DNA of 64,000 bases from Saccharothrix saharensis (GTDB lineage Bacteria > Actinomycetota > Actinomycetes > Mycobacteriales > Pseudonocardiaceae): NCBI RefSeq assembly GCF_006716745.1, contig NZ_VFPP01000001.1, forward strand, positions 6,893,386-6,957,385, given 5' to 3'. The notes under the pieces are model-generated. The model made no database searches. It was not told the DNA's origin and saw nothing but the letters and a program-made list of their open reading frames with translations. The position numbers were made by a program, and so were the translations under genes. Shown here one piece after another: positions 24,326-32,298 of this stretch. Within the stretch, counting starts at the first letter, position 1. The number at the start of each line of letters is the position of its first letter.

Positions 24326-24919
24326 GTGGCCCTGCCGCGCGTCGCCACGGGTGTGAAGCACTTCGACCACAACGCGCACTACCACCGGTTCCTGCTCCGG
24401 CAGGTGCCGCCGGGCGCGCGCACGGCGTTGGACCTCGGCTGCGGCACCGGGCTGTTCGCGCGCAGGTTGGCGGCGCGCGGGCTCGTGGTGACGGCGGTCG
24501 ACCGGCACGGGGAGGTCGACGTGCCGGGCGTCGCGTTCCGGCGGGCGGACGCGGTGGTGGACGACATCGGTGGGCCGTACGACTTCGTGTCCTGCATCGC
24601 CGCGCTGCACCACATGCCGCTTCGGTCCGGGCTGGCGAGGTTGCGGTCGTTGGTGCGGCCCGGCGGGGTGGTGGCGGTGCTCGGGCCGGCCCGCGAGGAG
24701 GGCGTCCGGGACCGGGCGCTGAGCCTGGCGTCGGTGCCCCTCAACTTCGTCGCGCGCCTGGTCCGCGACGACCCGGCGGACGACGCGCCCACCCGCGACC
24801 CGGTGTCGTCGCTGCGCGAGATCCGCGCCGAGGCGGCCTCGGTGCTGCCCGGCGCGCGCTTCCGGCGGCACCTCTACTGGCGCTACTCGATGGTCTGGCG
24901 AGCCGGATCGACCAATTAA
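24326..24919 (+). CDS. Class I SAM-dependent methyltransferase
   Basis: This small methyltransferase of about 197 residues has the SAM-binding motif LDLGCGTGLFARRLA, then VTAVDRHGEVDV and FVSCIAALHHMPL. The start is uncertain: GTG at 24326 is used here, a TTG at 24275 or a GTG at 24353 (before KHFDHNAHYHRFLLRQ) are alternatives, and none has a good ribosome site. The frame extends upstream towards the MerR-type dyad of the divergent oxidoreductase gene. It resembles Pseudonocardiaceae methyltransferases of unknown substrate. The stop lies inside a stem-loop. Confidence 0.75.
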   Translation: MALPRVATGVKHFDHNAHYHRFLLRQVPPGARTALDLGCGTGLFARRLAARGLVVTAVDRHGEVDVPGVAFRRADAVVDDIGGPYDFVSCIAALHHMPLRSGLARLRSLVRPGGVVAVLGPAREEGVRDRALSLASVPLNFVARLVRDDPADDAPTRDPVSSLREIRAEAASVLPGARFRRHLYWRYSMVWRAGSTN

Positions 24920-24934
24920 TGGGAGCCATAATTG
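24913..24934 (+). terminator. AT-rich stem-loop at methyltransferase 3' end
   Basis: CAATTAATGG (24913-24922) faces CCATAATTG (24926-24934) with one unpaired A. The gene's TAA stop lies inside the left arm. The stem is AT-rich, unusual for this genome, and only a short T run follows, so terminator strength is doubtful. Confidence 0.45.
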
Positions 24935-24936
24935 CT

Positions 24937-24968
24937 TTGACCGCGAGCCGTTGCTTCGGAGATAGTAT
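24937..24968 (+). promoter_or_regulatory. Possible promoter of small AT-rich transcript
   Basis: TTGACC at 24937-24942 and TAGTAT at 24963-24968 lie 20 bp apart, longer than the usual 17. They sit before the 23-codon open frame at 25014. The region is clearly richer in A/T than its surroundings. Confidence 0.35.
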
Positions 24969-25013
24969 CGGCCAACACCGCAGTGGTGTACGACGATCAT
25001 AAAGGGGACCTTC

Positions 25014-25085
25014 GTGAACAGCAGGGAGACCGAGTGGAACGGCTCCGCGACGCGCGCGTGCGGTGACCGGGGCCAGCGCTTCTGA
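25014..25085 (+). CDS. Putative 23-residue small protein
   Basis: A GTG start with AAGGGGA about 5 nt upstream opens 23 codons and ends in TGA. Nearly every codon (22 of 23, start codon included) ends in G or C, although the flanks are A/T-rich, which is a good sign of selection for coding. The peptide is hydrophilic, with charged residues and one Cys (TRACGDRG). No relative is recognised. It lies alone between the stem-loop at 24913 and the strong hairpin at 25261. It could be a small protein or the leader peptide of a short transcript. A chance frame cannot be excluded at this length. Confidence 0.4.
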   Translation: MNSRETEWNGSATRACGDRGQRF

Positions 25086-25414
25086 CCTGCCCATACGCCA
25101 CAATGGGCGATACGGTGGGTAATTATTGGAAAATCGTATCGGCCTATTGGCTGCGATGATCGACCGCGCATTCGGCGCGGTGTTGCGGCCCGACCTTCAT
25201 GGGGTGGGTCGGGGCGGATATACCCCGGCACGGCGGGGCGTGTGACTCCTGTCGGGAAAGGGGGGACGGGCTCGTGCGCCCGTCCCCCGCCCCCATTCGG
25301 CCGTGCCGCGGGGGCCGGGTGGCGCCGTGCTGTTTGCGGCTCGGACCGGACGGGTAGTCGGTGGGCGTCCGGAGCCCGGTCAGACGGGCTCGTGGTCCTC
25401 AGTTGGAGGGCGAG
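25086..25414 (+). other. Gene-free stretch before DUF4383 gene
   Basis: The first 80 bases are A/T-rich with small imperfect dyads (for example CGCC-ACAATG-GGCG near 25098). The rest is GC-rich and contains the hairpin at 25261-25288 and presumably the DUF4383 promoter. I see no open frame with coding character. Confidence 0.5.
25261..25288 (+). terminator. Strong hairpin terminator of orphan transcript
   Basis: GGGGGACGGGC (25261-25271) pairs perfectly with GCCCGTCCCCC (25278-25288) across a 6-nt loop. There is no long gene on the plus strand between 24919 and here, so it would end either the methyltransferase read-through or a short transcript carrying the small frame at 25014. Confidence 0.7.
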
Positions 25415-26152
25415 ATGACCCACCACTCGACCGTCGGTCGCGTCAAGGTCGCGGGCCTGCAACCCGCCCAGGTGCTGGCAGGCCTGGTCGGCCTGGTGTT
25501 CCTCGCGTTGGGTGTGCTGGGCTTCGTGCGCACCGGGTTCGGCGACTTCGCGGGCGACCAGCACGCGATGCTGCTCGGGTTCACGCTGAACCCGCTGCAC
25601 AACGTGGTCCACCTGGCGTTCGGTGTGCTCGGCCTGCTCATGGCGAGCACGTCCGGCCTGGCCCGGCTGTACGGCTGGCTCCTGTTCATCGCCTACGGCG
25701 CGGTGCTGCTGTGGGGTCTGGCGCTGGCCGGTGTGTTCTCCACCAACCCCGTCGCGGGTCTGGGCAACCCCTTGGCGCTCAACGTGAACGACAACTGGCT
25801 GCACCTCGGCCTCGCCGCCGTCGGCCTGCTGATCGCCGTGCTGCCCGCGCGGCGCAAGATCGTGACCGAACCCCCGGTCGACACGCGCACCGGGGAGCCG
25901 GTCGCCGACCACGACGAGACCGTCGCGCGGGGCCACCGCGAGGAGGTGCGCTACCAGCGGGAAGCGAGCATCCGCGACCCGAAGGCCGACCCGGTGACGC
26001 AGGAGATGCCGACCCAGCGGGTCGACGACTCGCGGCACGGCGCGCACCCCGACGAGCGCATCGAGTCGATGGACCCGACCGTGAACCCGCGGCCGGTCCA
26101 GCCGATCGACCCGGCCGTCGCGGAGCAGCACAAGTCGCGGTTCAGCCGGTAA
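25415..26152 (+). CDS. DUF4383 membrane protein with long hydrophilic tail
   Basis: This 245-residue protein starts at the ATG at 25415, with GGAGGG just upstream. Four membrane helices fill about residues 10-145 (LAGLVGLVFLALGVLGFV, then NPLHNVVHLAFGVLGLLMA, WLLFIAYGAVLLWGLALAG and WLHLGLAAVGLLIAVL). The NPLHNVVH motif is typical of DUF4383. The last 100 residues are charged and Pro-rich, cytosolic by topology, and longer than in most members. Function is unknown; relatives are general stress-associated membrane proteins in actinobacteria. A hairpin terminator follows 21 bp after the stop. Confidence 0.82.
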   Translation: MTHHSTVGRVKVAGLQPAQVLAGLVGLVFLALGVLGFVRTGFGDFAGDQHAMLLGFTLNPLHNVVHLAFGVLGLLMASTSGLARLYGWLLFIAYGAVLLWGLALAGVFSTNPVAGLGNPLALNVNDNWLHLGLAAVGLLIAVLPARRKIVTEPPVDTRTGEPVADHDETVARGHREEVRYQREASIRDPKADPVTQEMPTQRVDDSRHGAHPDERIESMDPTVNPRPVQPIDPAVAEQHKSRFSR

Positions 26153-26173
26153 CGCCGACAACAAGCAGTGCGG

Positions 26174-26208
26174 AGCGGTGCACGGTCCGTGAAGGGCCGT
26201 GCACCGCT
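26174..26208. terminator. Bidirectional hairpin terminator
   Basis: A perfect 12-bp stem (AGCGGTGCACGG at 26174-26185 with 26197-26208) and an 11-nt loop lie between the convergent DUF4383 and aldo/keto reductase genes. Confidence 0.82.
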
Positions 26209-26223
26209 TCGCGTTCACGGGGG

Positions 26224-27168
26224 TCAGGCGGCGGAGTCCATGCGTTCCACCTGGTCGTCGTCCAGCTTGAGGTCGAGCGCCCCCAACGTCTCCTCCAGCT
26301 GCGCCACGGAGGTCGCGCCCACCAGCGGCACGATGTCCTGGCGCAGCAGCCAGGCCAGCACCACCTGGTTCACCGTCGCGCCGAGCTCGTCGGCGACCTC
26401 GTGCAGCACCTCCAGCCGCCGCGTGGTGCCCGGGTGGTCGTACGCCTCGCCCAGCGGTTTGTCCCGGTACCGGCCCGCGAGCAGCGCCGAGTACGCCACC
26501 AGCGTCACGTCGCCCTCCGCGGCGGCGTAGTCGAGCAGCTCGTCGGTCATGTGCACGTGACCGCCCTCGGGCAGCTTCACGTTCGGCCGGGGCCGCAGGT
26601 AGCTGTACCGCTGCTGCACGGCGGTGTAGACCGGCCGGCCGTTGGCCCGCGACACCGCCCGCGCCCGGTCGAACCGCCAGGTGGCGTGGTTGCAAGCGCC
26701 GATCTCGCGGACCCGGCCCGCGGCCACGAGGGACGTGAACCCGCCGAGCGTGTCCTCGAACGTGACGCCGCGGTCCTCGATGTGGCTGTAGTACAGGTCG
26801 ATGTGGTCGACGCCGAGCCGCTTCAGGCTGGCCGCGGCGGCGCTGCGGACCGTGTCGCCGGACAGGCCCTCGGCGTTCTCCAGACCGGTGCCCGGCGCCA
26901 ACGGCCGCGCCCCCACCTTGGTGGCCACCACCATCGCGTCCCGGTTTCCCCGCTCGGCGAGCCAGCGGCCGACGGCCAGCTCGCTCTCGTCGCCCGTGCC
27001 GCCGTCCCAGAACACGTAGTTGTTCGCCGTGTCCAGGAACGTGCCGCCCGCCTCGGCGAACCGGTCCATGATCGCGAACGAGGTCCGCTGGTCCACCCAC
27101 TTGCCGAACGGCAGCGTGCCCAGGGCCAGGGCGCTGACTTCCAGTGATCCGATGCGCTGTCGTTTCAT
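26224..27168 (-). CDS. Aldo/keto reductase
   Basis: This 314-residue NADPH-dependent reductase has the family markers: LDTANNYVFWD (catalytic Asp and Tyr), KVGARPLAPG (Lys), DLYYSHIEDRG (active-site His), the late VPLVGATSVAQLEE cofactor-binding segment and normal length. It would reduce aldehydes or ketones in the cytosol. The ATG at 27168 follows a promoter with a 19-bp spacer and perfect dyad (27176-27206), which indicates control by a MerR-family activator, as often seen for these enzymes. It is convergent with the DUF4383 gene. Confidence 0.9.
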   Translation of the reverse strand: MKRQRIGSLEVSALALGTLPFGKWVDQRTSFAIMDRFAEAGGTFLDTANNYVFWDGGTGDESELAVGRWLAERGNRDAMVVATKVGARPLAPGTGLENAEGLSGDTVRSAAAASLKRLGVDHIDLYYSHIEDRGVTFEDTLGGFTSLVAAGRVREIGACNHATWRFDRARAVSRANGRPVYTAVQQRYSYLRPRPNVKLPEGGHVHMTDELLDYAAAEGDVTLVAYSALLAGRYRDKPLGEAYDHPGTTRRLEVLHEVADELGATVNQVVLAWLLRQDIVPLVGATSVAQLEETLGALDLKLDDDQVERMDSAA

Positions 27169-27175
27169 GGCGGTC

Positions 27176-27206
27176 AGCCTGGGTGCTGGAGCGCGCTCCA
27201 GGTCAA
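27176..27206 (-). promoter_or_regulatory. MerR-type promoter with perfect dyad
   Basis: Reading the minus strand, TTGACC (27201-27206) and CAGGCT (27176-27181) are 19 bp apart. The palindrome CTGGAGCGCGCTCCAG covers 27186-27201. The long spacer predicts that a MerR-family protein must twist the DNA for transcription of the aldo/keto reductase gene. Confidence 0.7.
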
Positions 27207-27262
27207 GCCCTCTTCCCGCATCCGGGCCGGGCGCCCGGCGTGGCGTGGCATGCTGGCGGTCG

Positions 27263-27925
27263 ATGTCGACTCTGACCCTGACGAAGTGGGCCCCCGCCGT
27301 CCTGGCGCTGGTCCTGGTGGCGAGCCCCGGCGTGTGGCGGTACAGCAGGCACGTCATCACGATCGCGCACGAGGCCGGGCACGCCCTCGTCGCGCTGCTC
27401 ACCGGCCGACGGCTGGAGGGCATCAAGCTCAACTCGGACACGTCCGGGGTGACCGTGTCGCGCGGGCGACCCACCGGGGTCGCCGTGGTGCTCATGTACT
27501 TCGCCGGGTACGTGACGCCGTCATTGCTCGGGCTGGGCGCGGCGGCGCTGGTCACGGCCGACCGGGTCCGGCCGCTGCTGTGGGCGACGGTGGCGTTGCT
27601 GGTCGGCATGCTGGTCATGATCCGCAACGTGTTCGGCGTCGTGTCGGTGGTGCTGACCGGGGCGGTGATGTTCGCCGTGTCCTGGTACGCCACCGCGGAG
27701 TGGCAGGCGGCGTTCGCGTTGTTCGTGGCGTGGTTCCTGCTGTTGGGCGGGGTGCGGCCGGTGGGGGAGTTGCAGCGCCGGCGGATGCGGGGGTTGGCGC
27801 GGCAGTCGGACGCCGACCAGCTCGCCCGGATCACTCGGGTGCCGGGGCTGGTGTGGGTGCTGCTGTTCGCCGCCGTGACGGTGGGGACGTTGTTCGTCGG
27901 CGGGCGGTTGCTGCTGCCGTGGTGA
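27263..27925 (+). CDS. M50B-like integral membrane metalloprotease
   Basis: This 220-residue protein has the zinc motif H36-E37-x2-H40 (IAHEAGHALVALLTG) inside the first membrane region and about five further hydrophobic segments (VAVVLMYFAGYVTPSLLGLGA and others). This matches the actinobacterial M50 (YwmF/M50B-like) proteins, which are short and lack PDZ domains. Such proteases cleave within membranes, for instance anti-sigma factors, but no client is indicated by the sequence. It is divergent from the aldo/keto reductase and convergent with rph, with a hairpin between. Confidence 0.82.
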   Translation: MSTLTLTKWAPAVLALVLVASPGVWRYSRHVITIAHEAGHALVALLTGRRLEGIKLNSDTSGVTVSRGRPTGVAVVLMYFAGYVTPSLLGLGAAALVTADRVRPLLWATVALLVGMLVMIRNVFGVVSVVLTGAVMFAVSWYATAEWQAAFALFVAWFLLLGGVRPVGELQRRRMRGLARQSDADQLARITRVPGLVWVLLFAAVTVGTLFVGGRLLLPW

Positions 27926-27932
27926 GGGAGGT

Positions 27933-27964
27933 CCGGTGCCCCGACCTTCCGCTCGGGACACCGG
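27933..27964. terminator. Hairpin terminator between convergent genes
   Basis: CCGGTGCCCCGA (27933-27944) pairs with TCGGGACACCGG (27953-27964) with one mismatch and an 8-nt loop. It can serve both the M50 protease gene and rph. Confidence 0.7.
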
Positions 27965-27972
27965 CCGCCGGG

Positions 27973-30519
27973 TCAGCCGAGGATCTCGACGTAGCCGTCG
28001 GTCCCGTTGAGGCGGATCCGCTGACCGTCCCGGACCAGGTGGGTGGCGCGCTCGACGCCGACGACGGCGGGCAGGCCGTACTCCCGGGCGATGACCGCGC
28101 CGTGGGTCATCAGGCCGCCGACCTCGGTGACCAGACCGGCGATGGCCACGAACAGCGGTGACCAGCTCGGGTCGGTGTGGGCGGTGACGAGGATGTCGCC
28201 CGGTTCGAGGTCGGCGTCGGCGACGTCGAGGATGACGCGGGCGCGGCCTTCGACGGTGCCGACGGAGACCGGCAGGCCGACGAGGGCGTCGGCGGGCAGG
28301 TCGTCGCGGCGGTAGGCGCCGGTGATCGCTTCGCCGTCGGAGGTGAGCACGCGGGGTGGCGTGAGCGCCTGGTAGGACGTGAAGGCGTCCTCGCGGCGGC
28401 GGATGAGGTCGTGGTCGACCTCGTTGGTGCGCACCACCTGCTGGAGTTCCGGCAGGGACAGGAAGAAGACGTCCTCCCGGTCGGTGAGGACACCGGCTCG
28501 CACGAGCCGGTCGGCTTCCGCCGTCAAGGCCTGCTTGTAGATGAAGTAGCGGCTGATGAGGAAGTACTTCGGGTACTCGCGGTAGCCGGTGAACGTGCGG
28601 ACGCGGTCGATCTTCCGCTTGGTCTCCTCGGCCTTCCGGTCGCCGTCGGGCAGCGCGCGCAGGCGGGCCAGGACGTCCTCCTCCTTCTTGCGCGCCTCCC
28701 GCAGCCCCTGCTCGAAGCGGTGCCGGCCCGCGCCCGGCTCGAAGTTCTCGACGTTGGTGAGGATCATCGGCAGCAGCGCGGTGGGGCGTTCGCTCCACCG
28801 CGGCCTGGTGACGTCGATCTCCCCGACGCAGCGCATGCCGTACTTGTCCAGGTAGGACCGGATGGCGTCGCGTGCTTCCCGCCCGCCGGGCAGGGCGGGC
28901 AGCCGGTCCAGGAAGTCGTCGTCCTCGACGTCGTGCAGGAAGGCGACCACTTCCGGGTGCGGGCGGATGACGTCGGCGACGTCGAGGAGCTCCAGGCCCA
29001 TCTCCGACGTGACGTTGTGCGGCACGGACTGGGTGAGCGTGTCGGCCGCGTTCTTCTCGCCCAGCCACTCCCGCAGGTGGTCGTTCAGCCACCACGTCGT
29101 CTGCATCCCGGCCATGATCGCCTCGTAGCTGCGCGGGTCGAACAGGAACCGCCGCAGCTCCTCCAGGTCCGCGAGGATGAAGTCGACCAGCTCCGGCCCG
29201 GTCCTGCCCTCGATGGCGCGCTTCGCGGCGGCGTTGGACGCGTCGCCGCGGGCGATCAGCTCGGTGACGACGGCCGGGTCGGTCTCGATGGTGGCGGGCG
29301 CCGCGCCGGGGATCGGTCGGATCGGCCCGTCGTCGGACGGCGGGGGCAGGAAGCCGTCGCGTTCGACCACGGTCCGCAGCGCGTCGCCGATCAACGGGTC
29401 CGACTTGCCCAGGACCCGCATGAGGTCGTCGCGGCTCCGGGGTGACGCGAGGACCGGGGTCACGTCCACGAACAACCTGCCGCCGGCCTCGGCCCGGGGC
29501 ATCGGGGACGTCATGCCCCACAGGGAGATCCCCAGCGGCCGCATGGCGTCGGTCATCATCTGCTGGTGGCCCACCGAGACGTAGACGTGGTTCTCCTCGT
29601 CGTCGGCCTCCGGGACGGGGAACAGCGTGGTGATCGGCCGGCTCTGGACGATGCGGAACCCGTCGTCCACCAGGCACCACTCGATGTCCTGGGGGCGGCC
29701 GAAGTGCGCCTCGATCCGCCGGCCGAGCCGCACGAGGTCGACCACCTGCGCGTCGGTCAGCGCGGGCTCGTCCCGCCGGGCGGCCTCGACGGTGACGTTC
29801 CGGGTGCCGCCGTCCGGCGCGGCGTGGGTGGCGAGCTCCTTGGTCGCGATGGACCGGGACACGACCTCGTCGTCGCGCACCGTGAAGGAGTCGGCGTTGA
29901 CCAGCCCGGAGACCAGGGCTTCGCCGAGGCCGAAGGTCGCTTCGACGGAGGCGACCTTCCGGTTGGACGTCACCGGGTCGGCGGTGAACAGCACGCCGGC
30001 GGCCCGGGGGAACACCATCCGCTGCACCACGACGGCCATGTGCACCGCGGCGTGGTCGAAGCCGTGGTGCTCCCGGTAGGCGACGGCCCGCTCGGTGAAC
30101 AGCGAGGCCCAGCACCGGCTGATGTGGCGGAGGACCGCCTCCGGGCCCACCACGTTCAGGTAGCTGTCCTGCTGGCCCGCGAAGGACGCGCCCGGCAGGT
30201 CCTCCGCCGTCGCGCTCGACCGCACGGCGTAGGCCGTCCGCGCGTCGCCCAGCCGTGAGAGGGCGTCGGCGACCTCCTCCGCGATGTCGTCCGGGACGGG
30301 GATCTCCTCGATGGTCCGGCGGAGGTCCGCGCCGAGCGAGCGCGCCCGTGCGACGGCCGGTCCGACGACGCGGCGGAACGCGTCCGTCGTCACGCAGAAC
30401 CCGGGCGGCACGCGGACGCCTTCGATCCGCGACAGCTCACCCAGGTGTGCGCCCTTGCCCCCGGCGAGGCCGACCTCCGTCCGGTCGACTTCGTGGAGAC
30501 CGAGCACGTGGCGTCCCAT
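27973..30519 (-). CDS. rph: Rifampicin phosphotransferase
   Basis: This 848-residue enzyme inactivates rifamycins by moving the beta-phosphate of ATP to the ansa chain hydroxyl. It has the three expected parts. The ATP-binding domain (about 1-320) shows GGKGAHLGELSRIEGV, YAVRSSATAEDLPGASFAGQ and DIEWCLVDDGFRIVQSRPIT. The rifampicin-binding domain (about 320-755) shows VGHQQMMTDAMRPLG and WWLNDHLREWLGEKNAADT. The swivelling His domain has the catalytic His near residue 806 in GLMTHGAVIAREYG. These match known RPH proteins rather than PEP synthase. The ATG at 30519 follows AAAGG. A rifamycin-associated element lies 69 bp upstream, so induction by rifamycins is expected. No rifamycin cluster is in the window. 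Confidence 0.93.
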   Translation of the reverse strand: MGRHVLGLHEVDRTEVGLAGGKGAHLGELSRIEGVRVPPGFCVTTDAFRRVVGPAVARARSLGADLRRTIEEIPVPDDIAEEVADALSRLGDARTAYAVRSSATAEDLPGASFAGQQDSYLNVVGPEAVLRHISRCWASLFTERAVAYREHHGFDHAAVHMAVVVQRMVFPRAAGVLFTADPVTSNRKVASVEATFGLGEALVSGLVNADSFTVRDDEVVSRSIATKELATHAAPDGGTRNVTVEAARRDEPALTDAQVVDLVRLGRRIEAHFGRPQDIEWCLVDDGFRIVQSRPITTLFPVPEADDEENHVYVSVGHQQMMTDAMRPLGISLWGMTSPMPRAEAGGRLFVDVTPVLASPRSRDDLMRVLGKSDPLIGDALRTVVERDGFLPPPSDDGPIRPIPGAAPATIETDPAVVTELIARGDASNAAAKRAIEGRTGPELVDFILADLEELRRFLFDPRSYEAIMAGMQTTWWLNDHLREWLGEKNAADTLTQSVPHNVTSEMGLELLDVADVIRPHPEVVAFLHDVEDDDFLDRLPALPGGREARDAIRSYLDKYGMRCVGEIDVTRPRWSERPTALLPMILTNVENFEPGAGRHRFEQGLREARKKEEDVLARLRALPDGDRKAEETKRKIDRVRTFTGYREYPKYFLISRYFIYKQALTAEADRLVRAGVLTDREDVFFLSLPELQQVVRTNEVDHDLIRRREDAFTSYQALTPPRVLTSDGEAITGAYRRDDLPADALVGLPVSVGTVEGRARVILDVADADLEPGDILVTAHTDPSWSPLFVAIAGLVTEVGGLMTHGAVIAREYGLPAVVGVERATHLVRDGQRIRLNGTDGYVEILG

Positions 30520-30587
30520 TCGTTCACCTTTCCGTTCGCCCATTTCCCCAGTTCGTGGGCTCAGGGCGGAGATTCTGCGGCACAACC

Positions 30588-30608
30588 GGGGCCTTGCCGC
30601 AAGACCCC
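30588..30608. promoter_or_regulatory. Rifamycin-associated element (RAE)
   Basis: An imperfect inverted repeat, GGGGCCTTG-CCG-CAAGACCCC, lies upstream of rph. It closely fits the RAE dyad described before rifamycin-inactivating genes in actinomycetes, which is needed for rifamycin-inducible expression. One arm position is mismatched (C against T). Confidence 0.8.
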
Positions 30609-30663
30609 CTGTGCGCTATATGTTGAAGTGGGAAGAAGTGCGGGTGGATTCCGGTCGGGTATT

Positions 30664-31207
30664 CCCTTCCTCTCGGCGGCCACGACCGACACTGTCGCCG
30701 ATCTCGTGCTCCGCCGGCCGCCTGACCGGTGTGCCGGGCACGTCTTCGCCTATCCGGGTGACGGCATCAACGGGCTGGTGGCCGCGTTCGGGCGCGGTGA
30801 CGACCGCCCCCGGTTCATCCGGTCGCGGCACGAGGGAATGTCGGCGCTGGAGCCGTCGGCCACGCGGAGGTCGGCCTCCGAGTACCTGGTGGACGTCGTC
30901 GTGCCGGGGCAACCGCCCAACGCGCTCGGCCGGGACGTCCGCACCGCCGAGGCGGCGTTGCGGGCGGTGCTGCCGTTGTCGCGGCGCGAGGAAGACCGGT
31001 CGTGGCGGGAGGCGTGCGCGGACCCGCGTCGCGTCGTGTGCGTGCAGCACGACAACGACGTCGACCAGGTGACGCGGGAGCTGCGGTCCACGGGCGGCGC
31101 GCCGAAGTTCGAGCGGTCGCCGGGCGCTGATCGAGGGCGACCCGGACGCGTGGGACGTGGTCCGGCGCGCGGTGGCCACCGAGGTTCAGGAGTTCCCGCG
31201 CGGGTAA
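30664..31207 (+). pseudogene. Decayed thiamine-diphosphate enzyme (pyruvate oxidase-like)
   Basis: Collinear pieces of one ThDP enzyme survive in order. The N-terminal cofactor region reads VADLVLRRPPDRCAGHVFAYPGDGINGLVAAFGRGDDRPRF with the mark FIRSRHEGM. A central linker reads RTAEAALRAVLPLSRREEDRSWREA. A C-terminal piece reads NDVDQVTRELRSTGGAPKFE, and after a frame change ALIEGDPDAWDVVRRAVATE runs to a TAA at 31205. Roughly two thirds of the usual 550-600 residues are gone, including the second ThDP-binding GDG region. Internal deletions plus a frameshift mark it as a pseudogene. It lies beside rph and its RAE, in the opposite direction. Confidence 0.72.
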
Positions 31208-31216
31208 CCGGTGGTC

Positions 31217-32176
31217 ATGGTGAGCATCGGTTACTTCCTCTCCAGCGAGGAGCACGGTCCGCGTGAGCTGGTGCGGCAGGCGCGGTGGGCGGAGCAGGCC
31301 GGGTTCGAGCGCCTGTGGATCTCCGACCACTACCACCCGTGGAACGACGAGCAGGGGAACAGCCCGTTCGTGTGGTCCGTCATCGGGGCGCTGTCCGAGG
31401 TCACGTCGCTGCCCATCACGACCGCGGTCACCTGTCCGACGGTACGGATTCACCCGGCCGTGGTGGCGCAGGCCGCCGCGACGGCCGCCGTCCAGTGCCA
31501 GGGCGGGTTCACCCTCGGGGTGGGCTCCGGCGAGGCGCTGAACGAGCACATCTTCGGCGACCCGTGGCCGTCCGCGCCGCAGCGGCTGGAGATGCTCGAA
31601 GAGGCCGTCGAGGTGATGCGCGCGCTGTGGACCGGCGACGAGGTCAGCCACCGCGGCAAGCACTACACGGTCGAGAACGCGCGGCTCTACACCGTGCCGT
31701 CGTCACCCGTTCCGGTGTACGTGTCGGCGTTCGGGCCGAAGGCGGCCCAGCTCGCCGGGCGCATCGGCGACGGCCTGTGCTCGACGATGCCGGACGAGTC
31801 GCTGCCGGCGAAGTTCCGCGAGGCGGGCGGTGACGGCAAGCCCACCCAGGCCGGGTTCAAGGTCTGCCACGCGTCCTCGGCCGAGGCGGCCGCGAAGACG
31901 GCCCACCGGCTGTGGGCCAACGAGCAGCTGCCCGGCGAACTGGCGCAGGTCCTGCCGACGCCCAAGCACTTCGAGCAGGCGTCGACGCTGGTCACCGAGG
32001 AGATGGTCGCCTCCGCGCTGCCCGTGGGGCCCGACCCGGAGCCCTACGCGGACCGGGTGCGCGAGTTCGCCGACGCGGGGTACGACGAGGTGTACGTGAG
32101 CCAGATCGGGCCCGACCAGGAGCAGTTCTTCGCGTTCTGGGCGGAGTCGGTGGCGCCCGCGCTGCGCGGCGCGTGA
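31217..32176 (+). CDS. F420-dependent LLM-class oxidoreductase (G6PDH family)
   Basis: This 319-residue TIM-barrel enzyme matches TIGR03557-type F420-dependent oxidoreductases: MVSIGYFLSSEEHGP start, WISDHYHPW (substrate and cofactor pocket), SVIGALSEVTSLPI, TLGVGSGEALNEH and YVSAFGPKAAQLAGRIGDG. The family includes F420-dependent glucose-6-phosphate dehydrogenase relatives, but the sugar-phosphate preference is not assured for this subgroup. The ATG at 31217 is used; GTG at 31211 and 31220 are alternatives. It starts 9 bp after the ThDP pseudogene ends and may have shared its promoter. Confidence 0.88.
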   Translation: MVSIGYFLSSEEHGPRELVRQARWAEQAGFERLWISDHYHPWNDEQGNSPFVWSVIGALSEVTSLPITTAVTCPTVRIHPAVVAQAAATAAVQCQGGFTLGVGSGEALNEHIFGDPWPSAPQRLEMLEEAVEVMRALWTGDEVSHRGKHYTVENARLYTVPSSPVPVYVSAFGPKAAQLAGRIGDGLCSTMPDESLPAKFREAGGDGKPTQAGFKVCHASSAEAAAKTAHRLWANEQLPGELAQVLPTPKHFEQASTLVTEEMVASALPVGPDPEPYADRVREFADAGYDEVYVSQIGPDQEQFFAFWAESVAPALRGA

Positions 32177-32229
32177 CGCTGCGGGCCCGAATCCACCCGC
32201 CCGATGACCCATCCGATGGGACGCACCAC

Positions 32230-32256
32230 GTTTGCCTCCCGGGGACCAGCGGGTAA
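32230..32256 (+). promoter_or_regulatory. Candidate SigF-type promoter of the whiB gene
   Basis: GTTT at 32230-32233 and GGGTAA at 32251-32256, with a 17-nt spacer, fit the actinobacterial SigF/SigB pattern GTTT-N15-17-GGGTAT. The -10 box ends 42 nt before the ATG. The sigF gene itself lies just downstream on the other strand. Confidence 0.5.
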
Positions 32257-32298
32257 GCCGTGATCAAGCACCTGTGACACCGCAAGGGGGTTCATCCG

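Noticed and set aside
27973-30519. Annotation of rph as phosphoenolpyruvate synthase
   Set aside because: The domain order and wording match rifampicin phosphotransferase (rifamycin-binding middle domain, VGHQQMMTDAM motif), and an RAE lies upstream.
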